Shown here: positions 29,051-39,309 of the stretch, one piece after another
How the letters are laid out: every line of letters begins with the position of its first letter
Position numbering within the stretch: position 1 is the first letter of the stretch
Assembly: GCA_947579605.1 (NCBI GenBank)
Contig: OX388322.1
Location: forward strand, 6,386,001-6,450,000
Direction: 5' to 3'
Length of the DNA: 64,000 nucleotides
Source of the DNA: Athripsodes cinereus
Taxonomy: Eukaryota; Arthropoda; Insecta; Trichoptera; Leptoceridae
The notes under the pieces: generated by a model
The model's database searches: none
What the model saw: only the letters and a program-made list of their open reading frames with translations
Told to the model about the DNA's origin: nothing
Position numbers and translations under genes: made by a program

Positions 29051-30802
29051 CAGTAGTGGCCATAAGTATGAACACTTTTAGAATTTGGTTGTAATTCCTA
29101 GATATGTTGAGTTTTTTATGCACTTACTCATTAAAACATTTTATTTTTATGATTGAAATGTCTTACTAGCTCTATTCTTATTAAGATTCTATTATGTCTT
29201 GGATGAGTCACTGGTATTTTACCTTATTTTAATGGGTTTTTATGAACCACCCTCATTAATGAGTCATAATTACCCCTAATGAGATTCGCTCCTTAATGAA
29301 TGAAATTCACTTTCTTTTTTGTTTTGTAAATATTAAAGTAATTATTTTTATATTTAAGTATTGAGTCTTTCTTTAACTATTTTCACATTTATTGTTTATT
29401 GACAGTATAAATAAAATGCATTAGTTATTCAGTTCTTAGTTGGTGTCAAACTTTCGTAAGTGTTAAGTCTGTTGTTATTTTGTGTCGCATACAAGTTTTT
29501 TTTTTTTTGAAATGGTTTCTGGATATTGGTCACCTACAAAACGCAGTAAAGCATTTACTTTACGAGAGGGAGGATATACCTATGCGGAAATCGCCAAAAA
29601 TTTGGGTAACGGAGCTTCAAAATCTGGGGTACGAAAGGCCTGTGAGAGGTTCAGGATGACTAAAAGTTTAAAAAATGCAAGCAAATCAGGAAAACCACGC
29701 AAAACAACTGATGCCGATGGCAGAAAAATAGTAAGACTTGCTATAAAAAATCGAAGAGTCACATCCGAAAACATAAGAAATGAATTAGGAGACACTGGAG
29801 TTACTGTAAGTGCAAGAACAATTCGCCGAAGACAATGGACTTAAAGCAAGAAGACCCAGAAAAAAGCCATACTTGAATAAAAAACAAAGAGAAAATCGGT
29901 TGAGTTGGGCAAAAGAACATAAAGGGTGGACAAAAGAAGACTGGGCAAATGTAATTTGAAGCGATGAGACGAAAATTTCCATTTTTGGAAGTGATGGTAT
30001 GCAGTATGTGAGGAGACGACCCGGGGAAGATCTCTTACCAGAATGCACATTAGTGTCTATGAAGCATCCAGTCAGCGTAATGGTATGGGGATGCATGACC
30101 AGGAACTCTGTGGGACGTCTTCAAATTGTGGATGGCATTTTGAATGCAAAAAAGTACCAAGAAACAATCCTGGAAACCAAACTGCTTCCAACAATCCGAG
30201 AGTTGTTTGACGGAAAAACAGAATCTTGTGTATTCCAGCAGGACAGTGCTCCTTGTCACACCGCCAAAAGTGTGAAAAAGTGGTTTGAAACAAAAAAAAA
30301 TAAAGTGTTAAAGTGGCCTGGAAATAGTTCAGACCTAAACCCGATAGAGAACTTGTGGTGTAGGCTGAAAAAGTTGGTTAGGACAGAAAAGCCTTCCAAT
30401 AAAAGAGAGTTGATCGAGGCCATCATAAAATCCTGGTTTAAGGTAATAAATCAGGAGGATCTGGAGAACTTGGTAGACTCGATGCCAAGAAGAATAGATG
30501 CGGTGATACAAAACCATGGATATCCGAGAAAATATTGAACATTTAAAAAAAAACATATTAATTACGGTTTTTTAATTTCATTAATTTTTTTACTTATGAG
30601 CTATAATTTATTCCAAACTGTTTTTTTTTTACTAAAAAATAATTTAACAGCACAATTTTTGGTTTTTATTTCACAAAACATATTATACAATAATAATCAA
30701 TAGTGAAAACCTCATCATTTTAATGAGAAATATAAGAAAATCATGTGTTATTGATCATTTTCACAAATTATAAAAAAGTGTCCATACTTATGGCCACTAC
30801 TG
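29051..30802 (+). mobile_element. Tc1-type transposon, near-complete
   Basis: A 1752-bp element with terminal inverted repeats starting CAGTAGTGGCCATAAGTATG (right end identical in complement apart from one base within about 28 bp). It is flanked by TA at 29049-29050 and 30803-30804, the mandatory Tc1/mariner target duplication. It carries one broken transposase gene in the same orientation. Confidence 0.95.
29512..30538 (+). pseudogene. Tc1 transposase, DD34E, one frameshift and one stop
   Basis: Begins MVSGYWSPTKRSKAFTLREG at 29512, an N-terminal helix-turn-helix followed by GRKIVRLAIKNRRVT. The catalytic domain has SDETK, QDSAPCH and NPIENLW, with 34 residues between the second Asp and the Glu, which is DD34E. 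WGCM and WPGNSSDLNP are standard Tc1 family blocks. The frame is lost after SARTIRR (about 29832; that frame ends at TAA 29842-29844) and continues in another frame from GLKARRPRKKP. A TGA at 29957-29959 replaces the Trp expected before SDET. The protein would cut and paste the element at TA sites. This copy cannot make it. Confidence 0.9.
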
Positions 30803-30954
30803 TACATACATAAATATGCGCAATCATATTGCTATGTCCAAGTCTACGGTATTCATTCCAGTGTAACAATTCTACACAGGCCATTTATGCCACTTTTATC
30901 CTTCTTTAACCATGTCCACGTCTCACTTGCATACGTTATAAAATAATATTTATA

Positions 30955-31265
30955 CAATCACGATATCTCTCACAGTTAGGGTGCTAAGTGCATGTGATAA
31001 TTGCACAAATTTGCTTCTGTGTGCCAATAAAAAATAAGACAATCATTTATTTATTTTACAAATATGATCATACAATAGATACATACAAATAAGAATTAGG
31101 ATTATCCGATCAGGTAAACATAAACATAAGGTTGGCATATCTCATCGCCGAATTGAAGTAGTTAATTTTCTCATTTATGATGTTTTATGAATACGAACCT
31201 TTTACAGGACTTCTAAAATAATAGAAAAGAGTGGGAGAGCTATTATTTATCGGAAATTCCACGGA
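30955..31265 (-). mobile_element. SINE-R copy split by a LINE 3' fragment
   Basis: Plus-strand order: ATCACGATATCTCTCACAG, GTGCCAATAAAAAATAAGAC, a break, then TTGGCATATCTCATCGCCGA, TTTTACAGGACTTC and AAAGAGTGGGAGAGC. The break (about 31044-31136) starts CATTTATTTATTTTACAAAT, a LINE-W-like tail, and is absent from other SINE-R copies. Confidence 0.7.
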
Positions 31266-31345
31266 ACAATTATATATTTTTTATATTGTAAAACGACAGA
31301 GTGCGCTCATTTTTTATGGCATGCTGAATTTTGTTGAACCGGGTT

Positions 31346-31490
31346 AGTTGGAAGACATCGCATTTTAGCGATAAACTCACCCTCTGTACGTTGAATTGTA
31401 TTACTGATATTTTTATGACACTATTTTATTATGTAATATTGTAACCAATGTACAGTGAAGAATAGAATAAAAATAATAATAAAATAAATA
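31346..31490 (+). mobile_element. LINE-V 3' end
   Basis: GGGTTAGTTGGAAGACATCG, GCGATAAACTCACCC, then GTACAGTGAAGAATAG and an AATAATAATAAAATAAATAA tail. This is the sense-oriented version of the motif at 18001-18150. Confidence 0.6.
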
Positions 31491-31540
31491 ACATTTTCTA
31501 TGGCTGTATGTAGAAAAATATAAAAGAAGTTATATCTTTA

Positions 31541-31808
31541 TCCCGTGGAGCACCCGGTAAAGAATTGGTCTCCCACTCTTCTGCGTAAGTTTTCGAGTGT
31601 CCTGTAAAAGGCAGGTGTTCGAATAAATTAAAGACATTGTACATCTTAAATTCAGCGATGAGGTTTGCCACCCATCCTGAATGTCTTGATTTTATATTGG
31701 CACGAAGAGGACAGTTTGCATGTTTCTTACATGCAGCTGATCTGCTGGCTACCCCACTGGTGGGATATGCCGTGATGGTATAGTAATAATAGTATAGTAG
31801 TAGTAGTT
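31541..31808 (+). mobile_element. SINE-R best full-length copy
   Basis: The reference copy, about 268 bp. 5' head: TCCCGTGGAGCACCCGGTAA. Middle: CGAGTGTCCTGTAAAAGGCA and GGTGTTCGAA, a degenerate B-box-like word. Body: TCAGCGATGAGG, CCACCCATCCTGAATGTC and GTTTGCATGTTTC. 3' end: GGCTACCCCACTGGTGGGAT, ATGCCGTGATGGTATAG and a TAATAATAG/TAGTAGTAG tail. There is no coding capacity. The 3' 35 bases resemble LINE-X, see findings. A 119-codon antisense frame over it is not a gene. Confidence 0.85.
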
Positions 31809-32687
31809 TTACAACAAATCTAAATACATTTAAAGAACGATTATGAAAACGTAGCATATTAGCAATATCTTGGATGAATGTCCTGAGTGATAGATGTTCA
31901 AAAAACGTTTCCGATTAAATAAATATTGACGATTGACAAGCTTTTATCGAAGATATTTGTGTCAGACTACAAGTGATATTTCACATTTGGATTTTTGTCA
32001 TCTACTACTTATATAAATTACCTTTTTCAATTTAGTAGATTAGTAAGAAAGGAGTTTTTTTTGTTATAAAACGCTGACACTCATCTCCTTTTTTTCCAAA
32101 GATTCAGTGTCAAAAACAATAATCACAATATGTTATTGTATCACTTATATCTATTTTTTATTTATTAAACAATCGTAAAGCGAAAAATAGATACCTATTA
32201 ATAAGGATTAATAATGCCTTGCCGTAAAAAAGAGATAATAAAAAGATTGACTGAAGAATAAACTGAATGCGATATAAAAAAATCTCATTGAGACAACTTA
32301 TTAGTATTTTTACTCCATGAAAAAAAGAGAAATCACAGTGTATGTGCTCAGAATTCGGTATATTATAATGGTGTGGCATTTCTATATAAATGCCGTAATT
32401 AGTATTCCAATGAACAACAGAGCCAGCTTTGATAGATATCATAATTATTGTCATCATACAAACCATATTCATATTATATTTTGATACTAGAACTTGCATC
32501 CAATGGTTGGACTAGAGACACTAGAGTTTTTATATAAGTTGTTACCGTTTTTTTTTTTTACAAAGTTTTTCTGTAGGACGTCTAAAAAACCCTATAGAAA
32601 GTGAAATTTTTTTTTAAAAATTATCAGATACATATTATGTAGCAGTAAGTTATATAGGAAAAGTAATTAAACGTATACAATACATTA
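31809..32687. other. No recognised feature
   Basis: AT-rich sequence with several T-runs. The 113-codon minus frame 32158-32499 has no domain or splice context. Confidence 0.4.
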
Positions 32688-33160
32688 TGTCTATTTAGAT
32701 AAAATGCTATTGTCTATTTAGATAAAATGCTATTGTCTATTTAGATAAAATGCGATTGTCTATTTAGATAAAATGCGATTGTCTATTTAGATAAAATGCG
32801 ATTGTCTATTTAGATAGAATGCGATTGTCTATTTAGATAAAATGCGATTGTCTATTTAGATAAAATGCGATTGTCTATTTAGATAGAATGCGATTGTCTA
32901 TTTAGATAAAATGCGATTGTCTATTTAGATAAAATGCTATTGTCTATTTAGATAAAATGCGATTGTCTATTTAGATAAAATGCGATTGTCTATTTAGATA
33001 AAATGCGATTGTCTATTTAGATAGAATGCGATTGTCTATTTAGATAAAATGCGATTGTCTATTTAGATAAAATGCGATTGTCTATTTAGATAGAATGCGA
33101 TTGTCTATTTAGATAAAATGCGATTGTCTATTTAGATAAAATGCGATTGTCTATTTAGAT
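32688..33160. repeat. 23-bp tandem array, 20.5 units, with higher-order duplication
   Basis: The unit is TGTCTATTTAGAT followed by AAAATGCGAT, 23 bp. Three unit types exist: AAAATGCGAT, AAAATGCTAT and AGAATGCGAT. Units 2-10 (32711-32917) and 11-19 (32918-33124) show the same order of types, so a 207-bp nine-unit block has been duplicated exactly. No ORF or spacer structure is present. Confidence 0.95.
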
Positions 33161-34111
33161 TTAGATTGGACGTGAAGGGAAAGACTTTTTTAAAACTTTT
33201 TTGAAAGTTTTAACTGTGTTTTTTTTAGTTTCAGGTTTCATAATATGATCATTTAGTATGGATGCAAAATTTCTACGTCCACTGCCAATGCCTAATTTTA
33301 ATTTGTGTATACATAATATATAAATTTGAAATATTTCATAATCATCTCGTTTCTGTACAACAATTTTCAAACTAATTTATGATTAATCTGACATCTGGAT
33401 AGAGAGGGGGACAGTTCTCTACTTCGATACCAATTTTCATTATTTTCCCATACTTTGATGCTATTTTTCTCTATTATTTTTATAATATTCTCTACATTCT
33501 ACTGTTTGCAAGATCCTAGGGGGACATAGCTTTTGTTAATAAACGTGGACTTTTACTCGAGCTTAATTCCTTGTACAAGTATTCAGCTTAGAAAGTTGAA
33601 CCATAATCAATCATTGCAATAAAAATGGAAAACGAAAACCTGTAGAGTGATGGTTATGCTATTACCACATCATTTTATAAGGATTATGAGATTCTCATAG
33701 AAAAGTTACATTCTATACAATTCTATACAATGTAGGTATCTAGGTACTAGATATATTTGAAGTAACTAATATTTTCTGAACATTGCCCCGGGACAGGTCA
33801 TACTTTGATACAGAGTACATGGACTGAATCATATTATTATTATTTTTATGATGATGATGAAGATAGTTATATTTATTTAATGAGGGAAATTAAGAATGTG
33901 ATGGAAGAAAAACTATCACAAATAGTTGTCTAATGAAATAGTATTGTTAGTTATATTGGAGATGTGGTGATTTCGAATCAATTTTAACTTTGATTCATTA
34001 CATATCGTGTACTTAATACTATAATTAGACATCTGTAAAACAATAGTTTTGAGAAAATGGATAAATCATGACACTACACTTGGGTAATGTCTTGTTACTA
34101 GAAATTCATAA
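33161..34111. other. No recognised feature
   Basis: AT-rich sequence. No gene or known repeat copy. Confidence 0.4.
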
Positions 34112-34595
34112 TTGTTGCTAAGGAAAATCCTGGGACCCGTGAATGATGGCGAAACCTGGAGAATAAGATTCAACGATGAGCTGTATAACATCTACAAGGC
34201 TCCCAGACTTTCTGTATATGCAAAATTTAACAGGATAAGATTGGCCGGACATGTGCAGAGAATGCCGTCTTCACGGGTACCAAAAAGGATCCTTGAGGGA
34301 CATCCGGGTGGGAGAAGAAGAGTTGGCAGATCTAGGCTGAGATGGGAGGATGAGGTGAGAAAAAACGAAAACCAACTCCTACAATACATCGAAGACTCCC
34401 TCCCATACCCGGATATCTCAGAAGTCGGGGGACTTCTATTTATCCGCTCTTCTAAGCAAAACTTTTACAAGTCATAAATTGAAAAACCGCAGCGGCAGAC
34501 TGGAGGAGTTGGAGGCGAGGGTTGATGGAGGCCAAAGCTCGATATGAGCTGTAGGGCCATCGAAGAAGACTAGAAATTACTCAAACACTAAACGC
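34112..34595 (+). pseudogene. LINE ORF C-terminus interrupted by an R1-type 3' fragment
   Basis: Encodes LLRKILGPVNDGETWRIRFN, IRLAGHVQRMPSSRVPKRIL and then GRSRLRWEDEV, the R.AGHV.RM...R.P+.+LEG..GGRR..GR...RW pattern of a LINE Pol tail. It breaks at about 34360 and resumes near 34484 with ADWRSWRRGLMEAKARYEL and a stop. The intervening 34377-34470 resembles the antisense 3' end of the R1-clade element at 19446-19520 (ACCCGGATA, AGTCGGGGGACTTC, ATTTATCCG). The RT domain is missing. Confidence 0.65.
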
Positions 34596-34599
34596 AAAC

Positions 34600-35227
34600 A
34601 TCAGGAACACATAATTCAAAACCGCCAAATTTTGAGATGTCTAGGTGTTTACATTAAGTTTATATTTTTTGTATGGGGAAAAAATATTACACTAATTCGC
34701 TATTTTGCAGATACATAAGTTGGAAATTCTAGATAATTACATAGACGTATTAAATTATAGAATAGAAATTCAAACCAATAATTTGGTGTTCGATTCAATG
34801 TAATATTGAATCCAAAATATTTTATTTTAAATCTTAAACAAGTGTGGGTCCAAGGTTGTGAAATAGTATTTTGTTATGAGTGCATCGTCGACATTAAAAA
34901 AAACTATTTTTTAGTTTATTGGAAAAGGGTTTGTACATTTTGATTTAAAATCGATTAACTTAGGAATGTGTTTGAATCTTACCTTCATTGAAGAACCAGG
35001 GTTATTTACTACCAAAAAGAACTCACTCTACACTTAAGCACGGCCAATTTATAAATATCAACGACCTTAAGATAACGTATAGATATGACTTATTTGTATG
35101 TACAATTATGGAAAGTTAAACGAGTACAATCTAAGGTTCAAATTCCCGTGAGCTTATCAACCAATCCCCATTTAAATATACGTTAGTTTGCTTGTAAAAT
35201 ATAAATATGTTGATTCATTTTTGATAC
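34600..35227. other. No recognised feature
   Basis: AT-rich sequence. Nothing recognised. Confidence 0.4.
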
Positions 35228-35335
35228 CATCACAGCATTTCCCACAAGTGGAGTAGCCAGCGGAATAACTGCATGTAAAAACACGTAAGTGCCGTGCCAA
35301 TAAAATTTAAAGATATTCAGGAGTAGCCAATAAAA
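35228..35335 (-). mobile_element. SINE-R 3' part
   Basis: ACCATCACAGCATTTCCCAC, AAGTGGAGTAGCCAGC and GTGCCAATAAAATTTAAAG are present, and the head is missing. Confidence 0.65.
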
Positions 35336-35369
35336 TTTTGAAAAATCTTTGTGTTTACCTTGCTAAGAT

Positions 35370-35619
35370 ATATCGTCGTTGCATATTCAAAATGGGGTAT
35401 GTAAATTTATATATGTTTTGACATTTCTAGTATTAACTGCTTATAATGAGATTATAACCATTTTATAAAGTGATTCTTAGTATCAAATATTAAAATTTAA
35501 TATTTTGAGAATAATATCTATCACATGCCAATAAAAAGTACAAACAACAATTTTAATGCCCTAATGAACAGTTTGTAAGGAGTATACCTAAATAAATTTT
35601 GAATATGCAACGACGATAT
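35370..35619. repeat. 24-bp perfect inverted repeat, MITE-like
   Basis: ATCGTCGTTGCATATTCAAA lies inside a 24-bp sequence at 35370-35393 whose exact complement is at 35596-35619. The 202-bp interior is non-coding. Imperfect pairing may extend outward a few bases. No target duplication was seen and the family is unknown. Confidence 0.55.
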
Positions 35620-35894
35620 TTTGGTTAGATACAGACTATTATTATTACTTGGGTGCGCGGACATTGAATTTAAAACTGTAGCGGTCGTATTTTCCCCGAC
35701 AGTACGTACATGTCATTATGTTGGTAACATGCACCATATTTAACCCCTAAAGTTGTCGTATGGTTGTGGCAATTATACTATTATTTTACTACTTTTACTT
35801 TGAAGGTCATTATTACAATATCAAATACTTACATACGTATGTGTTTTAGATCAGTAAATCTCAATCAGTGGTGCATGTACCCCTTTATTATGGG

Positions 35895-36056
35895 AGCTAA
35901 AGAAAAAGAGGTGGCGTGAAAAACGCGTGCGTCCGAAAACCATGTAGAATGTAAGAGAAGCAAAATAAGTATGAAAGGATATATCTATATAACGTTTCAT
36001 CCTCTCCGCATACCCCACTTGGGATACGGTATAAGGGTAAAGTATATTACAATAGT
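35895..36056 (+). pseudogene. LINE-X tail with internal deletion
   Basis: Reads GGTGGCGTGAAAAACGCGTG then CGTCCGAAAACCATG, matching the RGVRKRGRPRTTW codons of LINE-X. It jumps to AAGTATGAAAGGAT and ends CATACCCCACTTGGGATACG, the LINE-X 3' hairpin. Confidence 0.65.
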
Positions 36057-37041
36057 GATAATAGTAAAATATCGATCAAGAAATTATAATATATATATGA
36101 ATGAATAGTTGTTGAATGATATGATGGTCTGTGAATATATTTCATTTTGAAATTAATGTCTAAAATAAATATTTTCGAAAAGAATCGTGCAATATTTGCA
36201 GTATTTTATACTTCTTTCCTTCCTTGATTTATGGAAAAACTATGCCTATATTTCACACTACATTATAGATTCTATTGGCAAATCATTACAAAATAACTTT
36301 ATAGCAAACAAAATCAACGGAAGAGCGTCCCTCCATACGCCCTCAGAGTGAGATGCGAATGTAGAATCAAGTGCAAATCAAGGACAGTATGGTCAATGCC
36401 CTCACAGAATAAAAATAACTTTAGTAGTAAAGAATTCACAGGGCTGCTTTCGGGAATAAATATGTTAATTGTTAACTGAATAATATAATTTTAATAATGT
36501 AATAGTTAAAGAATTTGAGTACACTGTAAAATAAGTGTATTTACATCTGATTTACGACTTTTTAAATCTCCATTTCAGCGATGAGGTATATACAGCATAT
36601 CCTTATTTATAATAGCAAGTAAAAGGCGATCTATAGGTTCAACAGAGAACCTTCAGTGAGTGCACATTAATAATATAGAAATTTAGATATAAATTGAGAA
36701 ATTGTGTTCTATTCGCGGATTAAGCTAGTTACAATGTTAAGGTATGTATCCAAAAAACTGCCTAGTTTAATAAAGTACTAGGTGGTGTTCAGTAAAGTAG
36801 ATATACACATTATTATACAGTATGAGGATTACAATTTACTTAAGAGGTTATCTAATAATATGTATTGGCTTAGTTATGTGAGTACTTGTTGGCTCTAGTA
36901 TTATTTTGTAGTATGTAGTAAGGTAGGTTGTATCTAACATAATATCAAGTATAATATATAAGTCATAGATTAATATTCAGTCGAGCTGAGGTCAATGTCA
37001 CTGAAATAATTGTAAGTTCATAGTTTAAATTTATAATATCA
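36057..37041. other. AT-rich DNA with a small SINE-R fragment at 36562-36602
   Basis: TTTCAGCGATGAGGTATAT then CAGCATATCCTTATTT is a short sense-strand SINE-R piece. Nothing else was recognised. Confidence 0.4.
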
Positions 37042-37332
37042 CTAGCTGACCCGGCAAACGTTGTTTTGCCATATAAAATTGCCATATACCTACTACTAAT
37101 ATCGCTATTAAAAATAGGGGTTGATGGAAGAAAGGTAAAAATTTAGGGCTGTATGTATTTTTAAATGCCTCACCATAAAAAAAAATGTGTAAAAAAATCT
37201 GGGTATGGAAAAAAGATGTTGGCTGATTCTCAGACCTACCCGATAAGCACACAAAAATTCATTAAAATCGGTCCAGCCGTTTCGGAGGAGTATTATAACA
37301 AACAGCGTGATACGAGAATTCTATATATTAGA
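37042..37332 (-). mobile_element. Non-autonomous Helitron, 291 bp
   Basis: On the minus strand it begins TCTAATATATAGAATTCTCG directly after an A and ends CAGCTAG directly before a T, fitting TC...CTRR with insertion between A and T. A hairpin GGCAAAACAACGTTTGCC sits about 10 bases before the 3' end. CCGAAACGGCTGGACCG is an internal landmark shared with 48785-49107. No Rep/helicase is encoded. Confidence 0.85.
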
Positions 37333-37359
37333 TTGTATTAATATGTATACTTTCTTGAC

Positions 37360-37402
37360 CACCACAGCATATTCCGTAAGTTGGATTGACGGTGGACTCA
37401 TT
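37360..37402 (-). mobile_element. SINE-R 3' scrap
   Basis: CCACCACAGCATATTCCGTAAG matches the antisense 3' end of SINE-R in shortened form. It is about 40 bp. Confidence 0.45.
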
Positions 37403-37404
37403 GC

Positions 37405-37546
37405 ATATTATTTATTTATTTATTTACAAATATTTTTTACGGCCAAAGCCTTTTACATGTTAAACCTCTGATATATTATGATATGAACATGAATGGGTCT
37501 TGCATTTGCTATAAAAAATGAAACATTTATGATAGTCTCCGTTAAA
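37405..37546 (-). mobile_element. LINE-W type 3' tail
   Basis: TATTTATTTATTTATTTAC, then ACGGCCAAAGCCTTTT, a small GGC/GCC stem-loop, followed by an A/T-rich 3' UTR. Confidence 0.45.
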
Positions 37547-37765
37547 GAACATGCCTACTAGTCTTTTCTGTAAGTTTCCGAGAGTTCTCTTAAATGTATG
37601 TATTCGTAAAATATCTCGTTTTAAGGCATTTAACTTAATCAGTTCAGCGATGACGTATTCCACCCATCCAGAACGTCTTAACTTCTGTAGGCACGGACAA
37701 CTTGCATGTTTGTTGCGTGCAGTTGGTCCGTTGGTTACACCACTAGTAGAAAATGCCCTGATGGT
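37547..37765 (+). mobile_element. SINE-R copy
   Basis: CTTTTCTGTAAGTTTCCGAG, TCAGCGATGACG, CCACCCATCCAGAACGTC, CTTGCATGTTTG, GTTACACCACTAGTAG and GCCCTGATGGTATG appear in sense order. It lies tail to tail with the copy at 37806. Confidence 0.75.
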
Positions 37766-37805
37766 ATGAATGAAGAGATGAACCAATGAATTTGAATTAT
37801 TTATG

Positions 37806-37990
37806 ATACTATACCAGTGGGGTAGCCAGGAGACCAGCTGCATGTAATAAACATGCAAGCTGTCTTCTCCGTGCCAATATAAAATTAAGAAATTCAGGAT
37901 GGGTGGCAACTCTCATCGCTGAATTTAAGATGTAAAATGTCTTTATTTTTTTGAACATCTGCCTTTTACAGGATACTCGAAAACTATATT
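37806..37990 (-). mobile_element. SINE-R copy
   Basis: CCAGTGGGGTAGCCAGG, CTGCATGTAATAAACATGC, TTCAGGATGGGTGGCAAC and TTTTACAGGATACTCGAAAA are present. The 5' head is truncated. Confidence 0.75.
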
Positions 37991-38095
37991 TGGTTTTCAT
38001 ATGATGTTTGAGGAATAGTTGCATTATACAAGACTTTTGAAATTTTACAGATATCACAATGATAACGAGATATCATCCCCTAAACTTAATGAATC

Positions 38096-38326
38096 GAAAA
38101 AACTAATAAAACCTTTGACATTCTTGAATATTGGTTATGCCTGCAGGGCTACTCTTGAAAAAACTAATAAAACCTTTGACATTCTTGAATATTGGTTATG
38201 CCTGCAGGGCTACTCTTGAAAAAACTAATAAAACCTTTGACATTCTTGAATATTGGTTATGCCTGCAGGGCTACTCTTGAAAAAACTAATAAAACCTTTG
38301 ACATTCTTGAATATTGGTTATGCCTG
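38096..38326. repeat. 61-bp tandem repeat, 3.8 copies
   Basis: Units start at 38096, 38157, 38218 and 38279 and are identical where complete. The unit contains ACCTTTGACATTCTTG and CTGCAGGGCTACTCTTGA. The latter resembles the end of MITE-G. Confidence 0.9.
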
Positions 38327-38327
38327 A

Positions 38328-38445
38328 TCATATTTTGAGAATATTGAATGGTAGTTGATTACAATAGTTCTGTCTGAATAAGCCTCTTTCACAATACACT
38401 GTTTTGATGTCAACAACATCAGAGCAATGTGAATGTCTTATAAAA
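38328..38445. repeat. Interspersed repeat, relative at 49213-49362
   Basis: TTTTGAGAATATTGAATGGTAG, shortened here, and CCTCTTTCACAATACACTG plus CATCAGAGCAA are shared in the same order with 49213-49362. Shorter cores occur at 23446, 25848 and 51406. The type is unknown. Confidence 0.45.
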
Positions 38446-38914
38446 TGTTGACACAACTAGGCTGAACCACTCTGAAAAGAAGAAGTTGTTCTTACTCAGT
38501 GTTGTTGATAAGAGCAGCAGTGGTAAAGTAAAGAGCGGAAGAAGAATGGGAAGAATCCAAATCTGTACGATTTAATGTAAAATCACAAAAAAAACATTTT
38601 CATATAATTGATATAAGACTTCAGTATAATATATTATGTATATATATATTCTGAAATTAATGACACGTCGCGTCTTTTCGTAACGCATACATTTTTTGTA
38701 CTACATTAGATAGTTTGATCGATAATTTTTATTTTAATTCATTCCGTACGCATTACATATTATGAATTTTGCTATGGAGGGAGTTTTCTTCTATTGTCAT
38801 AATCCCCATATCGCCGTATAAATATTTGAGTCTGTTCATATATGTGAATGTACATCTGCTATATACACATTTTGTCTGATAAGGCGAATTGTGTCAATGA
38901 CATGGTTATGATGT
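38446..38914. other. No recognised feature
   Basis: AT-rich sequence. Nothing recognised. Confidence 0.4.
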
Positions 38915-39090
38915 CAATTTTATTTTTATTCTTTACTGTACATAGTTTATAACATCAAACTTTCTTTACTGTATGCAATCCAACATCACAAAATATCACA
39001 AAATTTTCAGTTATATATAAAAAACTCAATGCACAGAGGACGCGATTATCGATATATTGTAACATCTTCCAACTAACCCGATATATAACT
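38915..39090 (-). mobile_element. LINE-V 3' end, diverged
   Basis: TTTTATTCTTTACTGTACAT at the start and GGACGCGATTATCG, then CATCTTCCAACTAACCCG at the end, match the antisense LINE-V signature. Confidence 0.5.
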
Positions 39091-39309
39091 ATACCATCAC
39101 GACATCTATTACAAGTGGGGTAATCATTAGATTAAAATAATAGATGATTTACAGGAAAGAATGTCCTTTATGCATATTATTTTTATCTTATTTATAAACA
39201 AAAATATTACATACATATACCTACATGTTGTAATGTGAAATCATTCCTTAATAAATTTGATATTCAATCTAGTGATAGAGTTTTTTCATTTATTTATATA
39301 TGCCACATG

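Larger units (their letters stand above)
28804..30881 (-). mobile_element. LINE-W 3' fragment inside LINE-X, itself split by Tc1
   Basis: Begins TTATTTATTAAAC with a stem-loop AAACGGCTATTGCCTTTT, the LINE-W 3' layout. The sequence resumes after the Tc1 element at 30805-30881. Excluding Tc1 and one TA the fragment is about 324 bp. The 7-bp direct repeat CATTTAT on both sides is consistent with target-primed insertion into LINE-X. Confidence 0.6.
28382..30945 (-). pseudogene. LINE-X ORF fragment, split by a nested LINE-W and Tc1
   Basis: Part 1 (28382-28803) encodes EMRSLRRMCGKSLRDRVRNN and later SRWFGHVERMNEDR on the minus strand, then the hairpin and a GTATATATG tail. Part 2 (30882-30945) supplies the preceding codons, YASETWTWLKKDKSGIN. 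In the uninterrupted relative at 44886-45510 these two parts are contiguous. The interruption (28804-30881) is flanked by CATTTAT at 28797-28803 and 30882-30888. Confidence 0.8.

Noticed and set aside
32158..32499. 113-codon minus-strand frame
   Set aside because: No recognisable domain or codon signal in AT-rich DNA.
32688..33160. CRISPR-like array or coding repeat protein
   Set aside because: 23-bp head-to-tail units without spacers; 23 is not a multiple of three and no frame stays open.
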